From positions 413,952 to 477,951 of the forward strand of contig NZ_JANUGW010000003.1 of assembly GCF_024753285.1 (NCBI RefSeq): a stretch of DNA of 64,000 bases, written 5' to 3'. Positions 35,576-43,467 of this stretch are shown here, piece by piece. This stretch comes from Massilia pinisoli. Lineage in GTDB: Bacteria > Pseudomonadota > Gammaproteobacteria > Burkholderiales > Burkholderiaceae_D. The first letter of the stretch is position 1; each line of letters starts with the position of its first letter. A program made the translations under genes and the position numbers. The notes beneath the pieces are model-generated. The model made no database searches. It was not told the origin of the DNA and saw only the letters and a program-made list of their open reading frames with translations.

Positions 35576-37059
35576 ATGCTCCCATCTCTCCCGAAACCGG
35601 AGCGGTCAGCCACCGCGAAGTGACGGCCGCGCTGCTGGCGGTGCTGCCTGCGCGCTGCGTGCGCGCCGACCCGGAAGATACGCGTCCGTACGAATGCGAC
35701 GGCCTCGCCGCCTACCGCCAGATGCCGATGATCGTGCTGCTGCCGGAAGACGAGGCGCAGATCATGGCCACCATCGCCGTGTGCCGGCAACTGGGGCTCC
35801 CGATCGTGCCGCGCGGCGCGGGCACCGGATTGTCCGGCGGCGCGATGCCCATCGCAGGCGGTGTCGTGCTGTCGACGGCCCGGCTGAACCGCATCGTCAA
35901 GCTCGATCCGGTGTCCCGCACGGCCGTCGTGCAGCCCGGTGTGCGTAACCTCGCGATCTCGGACGCGGCCGCGCCGCACGGCTTGTACTACGCGCCCGAT
36001 CCGTCGTCGCAGATCGCATGCACGATCGGCGGCAACGTCGCCGAGAACTCGGGCGGCGTGCACTGCCTGAAATACGGCCTCACCGTGCACAACGTGCTGC
36101 GCGTGCGCATGGTGACGACGATTGGGGAGATCGTAGAACTGGGCAGCGAGGCGCTGGACGCGCCAGGGCTGGACCTGTTGGCCGTGGCGATCGGCTCGGA
36201 AGGCATGCTCGGTGTCGTGACCGAGGTCACCGTCAAGCTGGTGCCGAAGCCGCGCGTGGCGCGCGTCGTCATGGCGTCGTTCGACGACATCGTGAAGGCC
36301 GGCGATGCTGTCGCCAGCGTGATCGCGGCCGGTATCATCCCCGCTGGCCTGGAGATGATGGACCGGCTGTCGTCGCAGGTCGCGGAGGAATTCGTGCACG
36401 CGGGCTATGACACGCAGGCGGCCGCCGTGCTGCTGTGCGAATCGGACGGCATCGCGGAAGAAGTCGAGGAAGAGATCGCGCGCATGAGCGAGGTGCTGAG
36501 CCGCTGTGGTGCGACGGCGCTGTCCGTGTCGCAGGACGAAGCGGAGCGCCTGCGCTTCTGGTCCGGCCGCAAGAACGCGTTCCCCGCCGTCGGCCGCATC
36601 TCGCCGGACTATTACTGCATGGACGGCACGATCCCGCGCAAGCACCTCGCGCACGTGCTGCAGCGGATCGAGGAGATGGAACAGAAATACGGCCTGCGCT
36701 GCGCGAACGTGTTCCACGCCGGCGACGGCAACCTGCATCCGCTGATCATGTTCGATGCGAACGCGCCCGGCGAATTCCATCGCGCGGAGCAGTTCGGCGC
36801 CGACATCCTCGAGCTGTGCGTGGAGGTCGGCGGCACGATCACGGGCGAACACGGCGTCGGCATCGAGAAGATCAATTCGATGTGCGTGCAGTTCTCGCGC
36901 GCGGAGCTCGATGCATTCCTCGCCGTGAAGCGCGCGTTCGACCCCGCCGGCATCCTCAATCCCGACAAGGCGATCCCCACGTTGCACCGCTGCGCCGAAT
37001 ACGGCCGCATGCACGTGCGCCGCGGGCAGATGCCATTTCCCAACCTGCCGCGCTTTTGA
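35572..37059 (+). CDS. glcD: GlcD-type FAD-linked oxidase subunit
   Basis: A 495-residue FAD oxidase. The FAD-binding_4 domain covers about residues 50-230 with PRGAGTGLSGGAMPIAGGVV, and the cap domain includes HAGDGNLHP and the sequence ITGEHGVGIEK, which are ligands in the VAO family. The ATG overlaps the lldP stop. Together with GlcE and GlcF it makes glycolate oxidase (glycolate to glyoxylate), feeding electrons to quinone. A D-lactate dehydrogenase (Dld-II type) is a close alternative for the subunit alone; the presence of GlcE and GlcF favours glycolate oxidase. Confidence 0.9.
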   Translation: MNAPISPETGAVSHREVTAALLAVLPARCVRADPEDTRPYECDGLAAYRQMPMIVLLPEDEAQIMATIAVCRQLGLPIVPRGAGTGLSGGAMPIAGGVVLSTARLNRIVKLDPVSRTAVVQPGVRNLAISDAAAPHGLYYAPDPSSQIACTIGGNVAENSGGVHCLKYGLTVHNVLRVRMVTTIGEIVELGSEALDAPGLDLLAVAIGSEGMLGVVTEVTVKLVPKPRVARVVMASFDDIVKAGDAVASVIAAGIIPAGLEMMDRLSSQVAEEFVHAGYDTQAAAVLLCESDGIAEEVEEEIARMSEVLSRCGATALSVSQDEAERLRFWSGRKNAFPAVGRISPDYYCMDGTIPRKHLAHVLQRIEEMEQKYGLRCANVFHAGDGNLHPLIMFDANAPGEFHRAEQFGADILELCVEVGGTITGEHGVGIEKINSMCVQFSRAELDAFLAVKRAFDPAGILNPDKAIPTLHRCAEYGRMHVRRGQMPFPNLPRF

Positions 37060-37061
37060 CG

Positions 37062-38123
37062 ATGGATACGACACTCCAAGAATTCGCCGACCGGATCGGC
37101 CACGCCGCCGCCAGCGGTACGCTGCTCCGCCTGCGCGGCGGCGGCAGCAAGGACTGGTACGGACAGGACGTGCAGGGCACGGTGCTCGATACGACCGCGT
37201 ACCGCGGCATCACGGACTACGAACCGACGGAGCTCGTGATCAGCGCCCGCTGCGGCACGCCGCTGGCCGAGATCGAGGCGCACCTGGCGGAACACGACCA
37301 GATGCTCGCGTTCGAGCCGCCGTATTTCGGCCCGTTCGCGACGATCGGCGGCACGGTGGCGGCGGGCCTGTCCGGGCCGCGCCGCCAGGCGGCAGGCGCC
37401 GTGCGCGATTTCGTGCTGGGCGCCGTGCTGCTGGACGGCCGCGGCGAGCTGCTGCACTTCGGCGGCAAGGTGATGAAGAACGTGGCCGGCTACGACGTGT
37501 CGCGCCTGCTGGCCGGATCGCTGGGCGTGTTCGGCCTGATCGCCGAGGTGTCGCTGAAGGTGTTGCCGAAGCCCGTCGCGGAATGCACGGTGCGCCAGAC
37601 TATGACGCAGGGAGAAGCGCTGCGCCGCCTGAACGAGTGGGGCGGCCAGCCGCTGCCCGTGTCCGCGTCGAGCTGGCACGACGGCGTGCTGACGGTGCGC
37701 CTGTCCGGCGCCCGCTCGGCCGTCGACGCGGCACGCCAGCGCATCGGCGGCGACGTGCTCGCGGACGCGGACGCGTGGTGGGGCGCGCTGCGCGAGCAGG
37801 ATGCGGGCTTCTTTACCGAAGCGGCGCGTGGGCTGTGGCGCCTGTCGCTGCCGTCCGCCGCGCCGGCACTGACTCTGCCCGGCACGCAGCTGATCGAATG
37901 GGGCGGCGCGCAGCGCTGGCTCAGTACCGACGCCGATGCGGCCACGGTGCGCGCGGCGGCCAGCGCGGCCGGCGGCCACGCGACACTGTTCCGCGGCGGT
38001 GAGCGGGACGCGGGCGTGTTCCAGCCGCTGGCACCCGCCGTCCTCGCGCTGCACCGACGGCTCAAGACCACATTCGACCCGGCCGGGGTAATCAACCGCG
38101 GCCGCATGTACAAGGATTTCTAG
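37062..38123 (+). CDS. glcE: GlcE, glycolate oxidase FAD-binding subunit
   Basis: A 353-residue protein with a shortened FAD-binding_4 domain (GGGSKDWYG near residue 25, FEPPYFGPFATIGGTVAAGLSGPRR near 85) but without the complete cap domain of GlcD. In the E. coli complex it is the second flavin-type subunit and is needed for activity. It starts 2 bp after the glcD stop and is followed by glcF after 2 bp, so the three are co-translated. The C-terminus TFDPAGVINRGRMYKDF is the family-typical end. Confidence 0.93.
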   Translation: MDTTLQEFADRIGHAAASGTLLRLRGGGSKDWYGQDVQGTVLDTTAYRGITDYEPTELVISARCGTPLAEIEAHLAEHDQMLAFEPPYFGPFATIGGTVAAGLSGPRRQAAGAVRDFVLGAVLLDGRGELLHFGGKVMKNVAGYDVSRLLAGSLGVFGLIAEVSLKVLPKPVAECTVRQTMTQGEALRRLNEWGGQPLPVSASSWHDGVLTVRLSGARSAVDAARQRIGGDVLADADAWWGALREQDAGFFTEAARGLWRLSLPSAAPALTLPGTQLIEWGGAQRWLSTDADAATVRAAASAAGGHATLFRGGERDAGVFQPLAPAVLALHRRLKTTFDPAGVINRGRMYKDF

Positions 38124-38125
38124 CC

Positions 38126-39352
38126 GTGCAAACCAATCTCGCAGACTTCATCCGGGACACGCGCGACGGCATTGACGCCGACGCCATCCTGCGCAAATGC
38201 GTGCACTGCGGCTTCTGCACCGCGACGTGCCCGACTTATCAACTGTCCGGCGACGAGCTGGAAGGCCCGCGCGGCCGCATCTACCTGATCAAGCAGGTAC
38301 TCGAAGGCCGGCCCGCCACCGACAAGACGCAGGCCCACCTGGACCATTGCCTCACGTGCCGCAACTGCGAGTCGACCTGTCCGTCCGGCGTGCAATATGG
38401 ACGCCTCGCGGACATCGGCCGCCGCGTCGTCGAGCAGCAGGTGCCGCGGCCTGCGGGGCAGCGTCTGCTGCGTACGGTGCTCAAGGAAACGCTGCCCCGG
38501 CGGTGGCTGTTCAAGCCTTCGATGAAGGCAGGCCAGCTGGTGCGCCCGCTGCTGCCGCAGGCGTTGAAGGACAAGGTGCCGGTGCCGAAAAACGCGGGCA
38601 CATGGCCGCGCACGCAGCACGCGCGCAAGATGCTGTTCCTGGAAGGCTGCGTGCAGCCGGCGATGTCGCCGAACATCAATGCGGCGACGGCGCGCGTGTT
38701 CGACGCGGTTGGCGTGCAGCTCATGGCTGCCAGCCGGGCAGGGTGCTGCGGCGCCATCCGCTGGCACATGAACGATGCGGACGGCGGTCGCGCCGACATG
38801 CGCCGCAACATCGACGCGTGGTGGCCCTACCTCGAGCAGGGCGTCGACACCATCCTGATCAACGCGTCCGGCTGTGGCGCGATGATCAAGGAATACGGGC
38901 ACGCGCTGGCCGACGACCCCGCGTATGCCGAGAAAGCGGCGCGCGTGTCCGCGGCGGCGAAGGACGTCAGCGAAGTGCTGCCCGCGTTCGAGGCGCAGTT
39001 GCGCGAGAAGCTGGGCACGCGCGCGGGCGCGCAGCGCGTGGCGTACCACCCGCCTTGCACCTTGCAGCACGGCCAGCAGATCCGCGGCAAGGTCGAGGGG
39101 CTGTTGCGCGTCGCTGGTGTCGACGTGCAGCTGTGCGCGGACAGCCACCTGTGCTGCGGCTCGGCCGGTACGTACTCCGTGCTGCACAAAAACGTGGCGC
39201 GGCAGCTGCGCGACGACAAGCTGGCCAAGCTGCAGGCCACGAGGCCGGAGCGTATCGTGTCGGCCAACATCGGCTGCATCACGCACCTGCAGTCGGGGAC
39301 GGACGTTCCGGTCGAGCACTGGATCGAATTGCTCGACCGCGCGCTGGCGTAG
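38126..39352 (+). CDS. glcF: GlcF, glycolate oxidase iron-sulfur subunit
   Basis: A 408-residue protein from a GTG start two bases after the glcE stop; no ATG is close by. Two [4Fe-4S] motifs are complete: Cys25, 28, 31, 35 (CVHCGFCTATC) and Cys75, 78, 81, 85 (CLTCRNCESTC). Two CCG domains follow, with GCCGAIRWH and LCCGSAGTYSVL. The subunit passes electrons from the flavin subunits to the quinone pool. It is the last gene of the lactate/glycolate operon; no intrinsic terminator is visible after it. Confidence 0.94.
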   Translation: MQTNLADFIRDTRDGIDADAILRKCVHCGFCTATCPTYQLSGDELEGPRGRIYLIKQVLEGRPATDKTQAHLDHCLTCRNCESTCPSGVQYGRLADIGRRVVEQQVPRPAGQRLLRTVLKETLPRRWLFKPSMKAGQLVRPLLPQALKDKVPVPKNAGTWPRTQHARKMLFLEGCVQPAMSPNINAATARVFDAVGVQLMAASRAGCCGAIRWHMNDADGGRADMRRNIDAWWPYLEQGVDTILINASGCGAMIKEYGHALADDPAYAEKAARVSAAAKDVSEVLPAFEAQLREKLGTRAGAQRVAYHPPCTLQHGQQIRGKVEGLLRVAGVDVQLCADSHLCCGSAGTYSVLHKNVARQLRDDKLAKLQATRPERIVSANIGCITHLQSGTDVPVEHWIELLDRALA

Positions 39353-39379
39353 CGGTAAAAAGTGGCCGGAAATCAAGCC

Positions 39380-39407
39380 TTGCAATGCTGGACTCGAAGT
39401 CTATACT
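39380..39407 (+). promoter_or_regulatory. Sigma-70 promoter of the small proline-rich gene
   Basis: TTGCAA (39380-39385) and TATACT (39402-39407) are separated by 16 bp, and transcription would start near 39414. The site lies in the 85-bp gap after glcF and would give the following small gene its own transcript. Confidence 0.55.
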
Positions 39408-39437
39408 GACAGCCTGCTCTGTTGCAGGAGGCAATCT

Positions 39438-39632
39438 ATGCAGTGGATGTTCGATACCCGCAGTCAGAATGCGGCCGGCCACAAGAATCCGCCCTCGGCA
39501 CCGCCGGCGATTCCGCCCATCATCATCAACCCGTTCAAGAGCCAGATTCCGTCGCCGGCGATCGACCCGCGTCGCACGCCGCCCGGCCCCCCGATCATGC
39601 CGCCGCGCGGCCCCGATTTGCGCATCATCTAG
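39438..39632 (+). CDS. Small proline-rich protein, 64 aa
   Basis: A 64-residue protein with an excellent ribosome-binding site (GCAGGAGG, six bases from ATG) and its own predicted promoter. After MQWMFDTRSQNAAGH the sequence is dominated by Pro, Ile and Arg, with several PP motifs (PPSAPPAIPPIIINPF, then TPPGPPIMPPRG). It has no signal peptide or cysteine. It is probably disordered or takes a polyproline helix. I recognise no family. The strong translation signals make it a real gene, with unknown role. Confidence 0.65.
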   Translation: MQWMFDTRSQNAAGHKNPPSAPPAIPPIIINPFKSQIPSPAIDPRRTPPGPPIMPPRGPDLRII

Positions 39633-39669
39633 CGGGCCTGTCATTCTTGCGTTCCAAGGGAATCGGCGC

Positions 39670-39698
39670 TTGTCCAGTGCGCTGCGAACGCCTATGAT
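39670..39698 (+). promoter_or_regulatory. Sigma-70 promoter of the acidic hypothetical gene
   Basis: TTGTCC (39670-39675) and TATGAT (39693-39698) are spaced by exactly 17 bp, and the start codon is 42 bp beyond the -10. The gap from the previous stop is 107 bp and holds nothing else. Confidence 0.6.
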
Positions 39699-39739
39699 CT
39701 TGCCTTTGGGCGCACGCCCGCAAGACTGAGTCCGCAAGA

Positions 39740-40255
39740 ATGAACGATCATATTTCCGACCACAATCACAACGACGACGGCGGCCACGACGACGACGCCC
39801 CCGTCCAGGAGGCCCGCCTGTGGCAGGGCAACGGCTGGACCGCGCGCGTCATCAAGAACGAGGATGACGACGGCTGGGCCGTGGCCATGTACAAGGACGG
39901 CGAATCGGAACCGGCCCTCGTCGGCCCGTGGACCATGGGACGCGACAAGAAGAACCCGAAGCCGCTCGACGTCAGCGCCTTCCACACGCTCGTCAAGACG
40001 GCCTCCGAAGTGATCCGCCGCCACGAGCAGCAGTTGCACGCGCGGCTGCACAAGAGCACCGTCGTCTCCACCGACGACGGCGAGCTGAAGGTGACGCTCG
40101 ACATCGTGCCGGACGAGGACAATCCGTACGCGCTGCTGAGCGCCTTCGACCCGATGGGCGAGCGCGTCGCGCAGGTACGCGTGGACCCGGCGTTCAAGCT
40201 GTCGCCGGCATCGGCGCATACCTGGATCGAGAACAATTTCCGCGCACCGCGCTAA
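39740..40255 (+). CDS. Conserved-looking hypothetical protein, acidic, 171 aa
   Basis: A 171-residue cytoplasmic protein. The first 20 residues are rich in His, Asp and Asn (MNDHISDHNHNDDGGHDDD), which could bind divalent metal but may simply be disordered. The rest alternates strands and helices, for example WTARVIKNEDDDGWAVAMYKDG and SAFHTLVKTASEVIRRHEQQLHARLHKS. No signal peptide, membrane segment or catalytic motif is seen, and I do not recognise the family. Coding is supported by codon use and by the promoter upstream, though the ribosome-binding site is weak. Confidence 0.65.
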   Translation: MNDHISDHNHNDDGGHDDDAPVQEARLWQGNGWTARVIKNEDDDGWAVAMYKDGESEPALVGPWTMGRDKKNPKPLDVSAFHTLVKTASEVIRRHEQQLHARLHKSTVVSTDDGELKVTLDIVPDEDNPYALLSAFDPMGERVAQVRVDPAFKLSPASAHTWIENNFRAPR

Positions 40256-40358
40256 GAACCTGTTCCGGTGGTGGTTTTCCGCGACACAATCCCCGCAAGC
40301 TCGGCCTGAGCTGATAATATTTCCCGAACGCATCTTTTTGGTTCGATAAGGGAAAACG

Positions 40359-42314
40359 ATGGAAGACCGTCTCGCCCGCCTGGAAACCGTGCAGGCCATG
40401 TTGCTCGGCATCGGGCACCTGTCCGCCAGCTGCACGGACGTCACCGAATTCATCGGCGCCGTGCACCGCGCGCTGGGCCGCATCATGTACGCGGAAAACT
40501 TCTACGTGACCCTGGCGGAGCGGGAAGACGACACGGTCCGCTTCGTCTATTTCGCCGATTCGCGCGACGAAGGGCCGAGCCCGGACGAGCGCGTGCGCCT
40601 GGCCTCGCCCGACGAATCGCCGACCGCGTGGGTGATGCTCAACAAGCAGCCGCTCACGATGACGGGCGACGAGATGCGCGAGCGCGAGACGGGCATGGTG
40701 TGGGGCAAGGGCAGCCTCGCCGAACACTGGATGGGTTGCCCGCTGCTCGACCAGCAGCACGAAGTCCTGGGCGCCATCGTCATCCAGAGCTATCAGCCCG
40801 AGCACACGTACAGCGAGGAAGACCAGGCGCTGTTCGCACTGATCGCGAACCACGTGTCGAACGCGCTGCAAGGACTGCAAAGCATGGACCGCCTCGAGCG
40901 CGCCGTGCAGGAGCGCACGCGCGCCCTCGCGCGCGAGGTGGCCGAGCGGCGCCGCGCGGAGCAGGTGCAGCATGCGCTGTACCAGATCGCCGACCTGTCC
41001 GCGGCCGCCCTCGAGCCGGACGTCCTGGCCGCGAGCCTGCACGGCATCATCGGCGAGCTGATGATGGCGAAGAACTTCATCATCGCGCTCACGCACCCGG
41101 ACACGGGCGAGATCAGCATCCCGTACTTTGCCGACGAAAAGGACGGCGAGGCGCCGCAGAAGCGCTTCCCGTTCGGCATGGGCATGGTGTCGTACGTGCT
41201 GCAGACGAAGCAGGCGCAGCTCCACGACGCCGGCAGCTTCGCCCGGCTGCACGCGGCGGGCAAGGTGAAGCACCCGCTGGGGAGCACGGACATCGCCAGC
41301 TGGATCGGCGCGCCGATGCTCGTGCACGACAAGGCGTACGGCGTGCTCGTCGTGCAGAGCTACGACCCGACCGTCGTCTACACGAAGGCCGATCTCGACC
41401 TGCTGGCCTTCATCTCCAGCCACGTGGCCGTGGCCATCGCGCGCATGCAGTCCGACCGCGCGATCCGCAAGGCGAAGGAGCGGCTGGAGCAGCAGAACGC
41501 CGCGCTGGAACAGGCGCTGCACCAGTTGCAGGAAGCGCAGTCGGAACTCGTGCGCAAGGAAAAGCTGGCGTCGCTGGGCCAGATGGTCGCCGGTGTCGCG
41601 CACGAGATCAACACGCCGCTGGGCATCTGCGTGACGGCCACGAGCCATCTCGTGCAGGAACTCAAGCTGACGCGCGAGGAACTGGCGGCCGGTGCGATGA
41701 CGGAGGACAGCCTGAACGCGTTCTTCGACATCGTCGACCAGTCGCTGCGCATCATGACGACGAACACGCAGCGCGCGGCGGCCCTCGTGCGCAGTTTCAA
41801 GCAGGTGGCGGTGGACCAGTCGTCGGACGATATCCGCAGCTTCAACCTGGGCACCTACCTGAACGAGGTGCTGCTGTCGTTGCAGCCGAAGCTGAAGGGC
41901 CGGCCGATCGAAGTCGCCGTCGACTGCCCGAAAGACCTCGTGCTGGAAAGCTTCCCCGGCGCCGTGTCGCAGATCGTCACCAATATGGTCGTCAATTCAC
42001 TGATGCACGGCTTCGAGCGCGACCAGCGCGGCCACATTACGGTGCACGCGGCGCTCGACGGCGACCATGTCGTCTTCGAGTATGCCGACGATGGCGCCGG
42101 CATGGACGCGGAGACGCTGGCCAAGCTGTTCGATCCGTTCTTCACGACGAAGCGCGGCAGCGGCGGCAGCGGCCTCGGTGGCCACATCCTGTATAACCTC
42201 GCGACCAATGTGCTCGGCGGATCGTTGCGCGTCGAGAGCAGCCCGGGGCAGGGCTTGCGCTACCACCTGCGCTTCCCGCGCAAGACCGCGCGGCCCGTGC
42301 TGAAGGCTGCCTGA
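40359..42314 (+). CDS. Soluble GAF-GAF sensor histidine kinase
   Basis: A 651-residue kinase without membrane helices. It has a first GAF domain (about residues 10-175), a coiled linker (RLERAVQERTRALAREVAERRRAEQ), a second GAF (about 205-365), another coiled coil, HisKA with the phospho-acceptor His415 in GVAHEINTPLGI, and HATPase_c with the N-box VTNMVVNSLMHGF and the GSGGSGLGGHILYNL glycine box. The protein senses a cytoplasmic signal, possibly a small molecule or redox state. No response regulator is adjacent, so the partner is unknown. The 103-bp gap upstream holds a short inverted repeat (AGCTC/GAGCT). Confidence 0.9.
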   Translation: MEDRLARLETVQAMLLGIGHLSASCTDVTEFIGAVHRALGRIMYAENFYVTLAEREDDTVRFVYFADSRDEGPSPDERVRLASPDESPTAWVMLNKQPLTMTGDEMRERETGMVWGKGSLAEHWMGCPLLDQQHEVLGAIVIQSYQPEHTYSEEDQALFALIANHVSNALQGLQSMDRLERAVQERTRALAREVAERRRAEQVQHALYQIADLSAAALEPDVLAASLHGIIGELMMAKNFIIALTHPDTGEISIPYFADEKDGEAPQKRFPFGMGMVSYVLQTKQAQLHDAGSFARLHAAGKVKHPLGSTDIASWIGAPMLVHDKAYGVLVVQSYDPTVVYTKADLDLLAFISSHVAVAIARMQSDRAIRKAKERLEQQNAALEQALHQLQEAQSELVRKEKLASLGQMVAGVAHEINTPLGICVTATSHLVQELKLTREELAAGAMTEDSLNAFFDIVDQSLRIMTTNTQRAAALVRSFKQVAVDQSSDDIRSFNLGTYLNEVLLSLQPKLKGRPIEVAVDCPKDLVLESFPGAVSQIVTNMVVNSLMHGFERDQRGHITVHAALDGDHVVFEYADDGAGMDAETLAKLFDPFFTTKRGSGGSGLGGHILYNLATNVLGGSLRVESSPGQGLRYHLRFPRKTARPVLKAA

Positions 42315-42315
42315 G

Positions 42316-43428
42316 TTATTCGAGCACGGTGGCGATGGCCGCGCACACGCGGTCGACGTCCGCCTCGTTCATCCCGCAGTGCAGGGGAATTGCGACGGTC
42401 TCGCGCCCGATCCGCTCCGCGTTGGGGAACTGGCCGTCGCGCCAGCCCAGGCTGCGGCCGAGCGTCGTCAGGTGCGACGGTTCGTACGACAGGCCCGTCG
42501 CGATGCCCCGTTCGCGCAGCGCGGCGCGGAATGCCTGCCGCGTCGTGCCGAGCGCTTCATACGGCAGCAGCACGCAGAACATGTTCCAGCTCTGGCCCGG
42601 CACGCCGCGCGGCGGCAGCACGGCGCCGTCGATGGCGGGAAACGCTTCGAAATAACGGTCCGCGAGGCGCTGGCGCTGCGCAAGGAAGCCCGGCAGCTGC
42701 GCCAGTTGCGCGAGCCCGATCGCGGCCGACACGTCCGACATATTGTATTTGCCGCTGGCGACGGCGACGTCACGCGTGTCGTCCGGCAGGCGTTCGATGC
42801 CGTGGAAACGCAGCACCTCGATGCGCCGCGCCATCGCGTCGTCGGGCACGACGATGGCGCCGCCCTCGATCGTCGTCATGTTTTTATTCGGGTGGAACGA
42901 GAACGTGGCGATGTCGCCGAAGCTGCCGATGGGCTGCCCGTTCCACGTCGAGCCTTGCACCAGGGCCGCGTCCTCGATCACACGCAGGCCGTGGTGCCGC
43001 GCCAGCGCGTACAGCGCGTCCATGTCGCCTAAAGCGCCGGGGAAGTGCGTGGGCACGATTGCCTTCGTGCGCGGCGTGATGGCGGCGGCCACCTGGTCGA
43101 GGTCGATCGCGCGCGTGACGAGGTCGCAGTCGACGAAGACGGGGCGGGCGCCGACCTTGACGATCATGTTCATCGTCGAGAAGAAGCTCTGCGTGGACGT
43201 GATCACCTCGTCGCCTGGGCCGATGTCGCAGGCCAGCAGCGCCAGCTCCATCGCGCCCGTCGCCGAGGTCAACGTGCGGGTGGGCCGGCCGCCGAACGTG
43301 GCGGACAGCGCGCGCTCGAATTCCAGCACGCGCGGGCCGCTGGCGATCCAGCCCGTGCGCATCGTGTCGGCCATGGCGGCGATGGTGGCGTCGTCGAGCG
43401 CCGGTTGGGAGAAGTTCAGCATGGTCAC
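42316..43428 (-). CDS. DegT/DnrJ/EryC1/StrS-family PLP aminotransferase
   Basis: A 370-residue fold-type I enzyme. The PLP lysine is in SFHPNKNMTTIEGG, preceded by the cofactor aspartate in VIEDAALVQGS, and the N-terminal TSATGAMELALLACDIGPGDEV is the phosphate-binding loop. The family transaminates nucleotide-sugar ketones or acts in amino-sugar and antibiotic pathways; the substrate cannot be deduced. No glycosyltransferase or nucleotide-sugar gene lies nearby. The gene is 39 bp downstream of an ABC exporter on the same strand, so the two are likely co-transcribed, which suggests a shared substrate or product. Confidence 0.88.
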   Translation of the reverse strand: MTMLNFSQPALDDATIAAMADTMRTGWIASGPRVLEFERALSATFGGRPTRTLTSATGAMELALLACDIGPGDEVITSTQSFFSTMNMIVKVGARPVFVDCDLVTRAIDLDQVAAAITPRTKAIVPTHFPGALGDMDALYALARHHGLRVIEDAALVQGSTWNGQPIGSFGDIATFSFHPNKNMTTIEGGAIVVPDDAMARRIEVLRFHGIERLPDDTRDVAVASGKYNMSDVSAAIGLAQLAQLPGFLAQRQRLADRYFEAFPAIDGAVLPPRGVPGQSWNMFCVLLPYEALGTTRQAFRAALRERGIATGLSYEPSHLTTLGRSLGWRDGQFPNAERIGRETVAIPLHCGMNEADVDRVCAAIATVLE

Positions 43429-43467
43429 GGTCGTCTTCAGGATGATGTCGGACCGGACATTCTAGCC

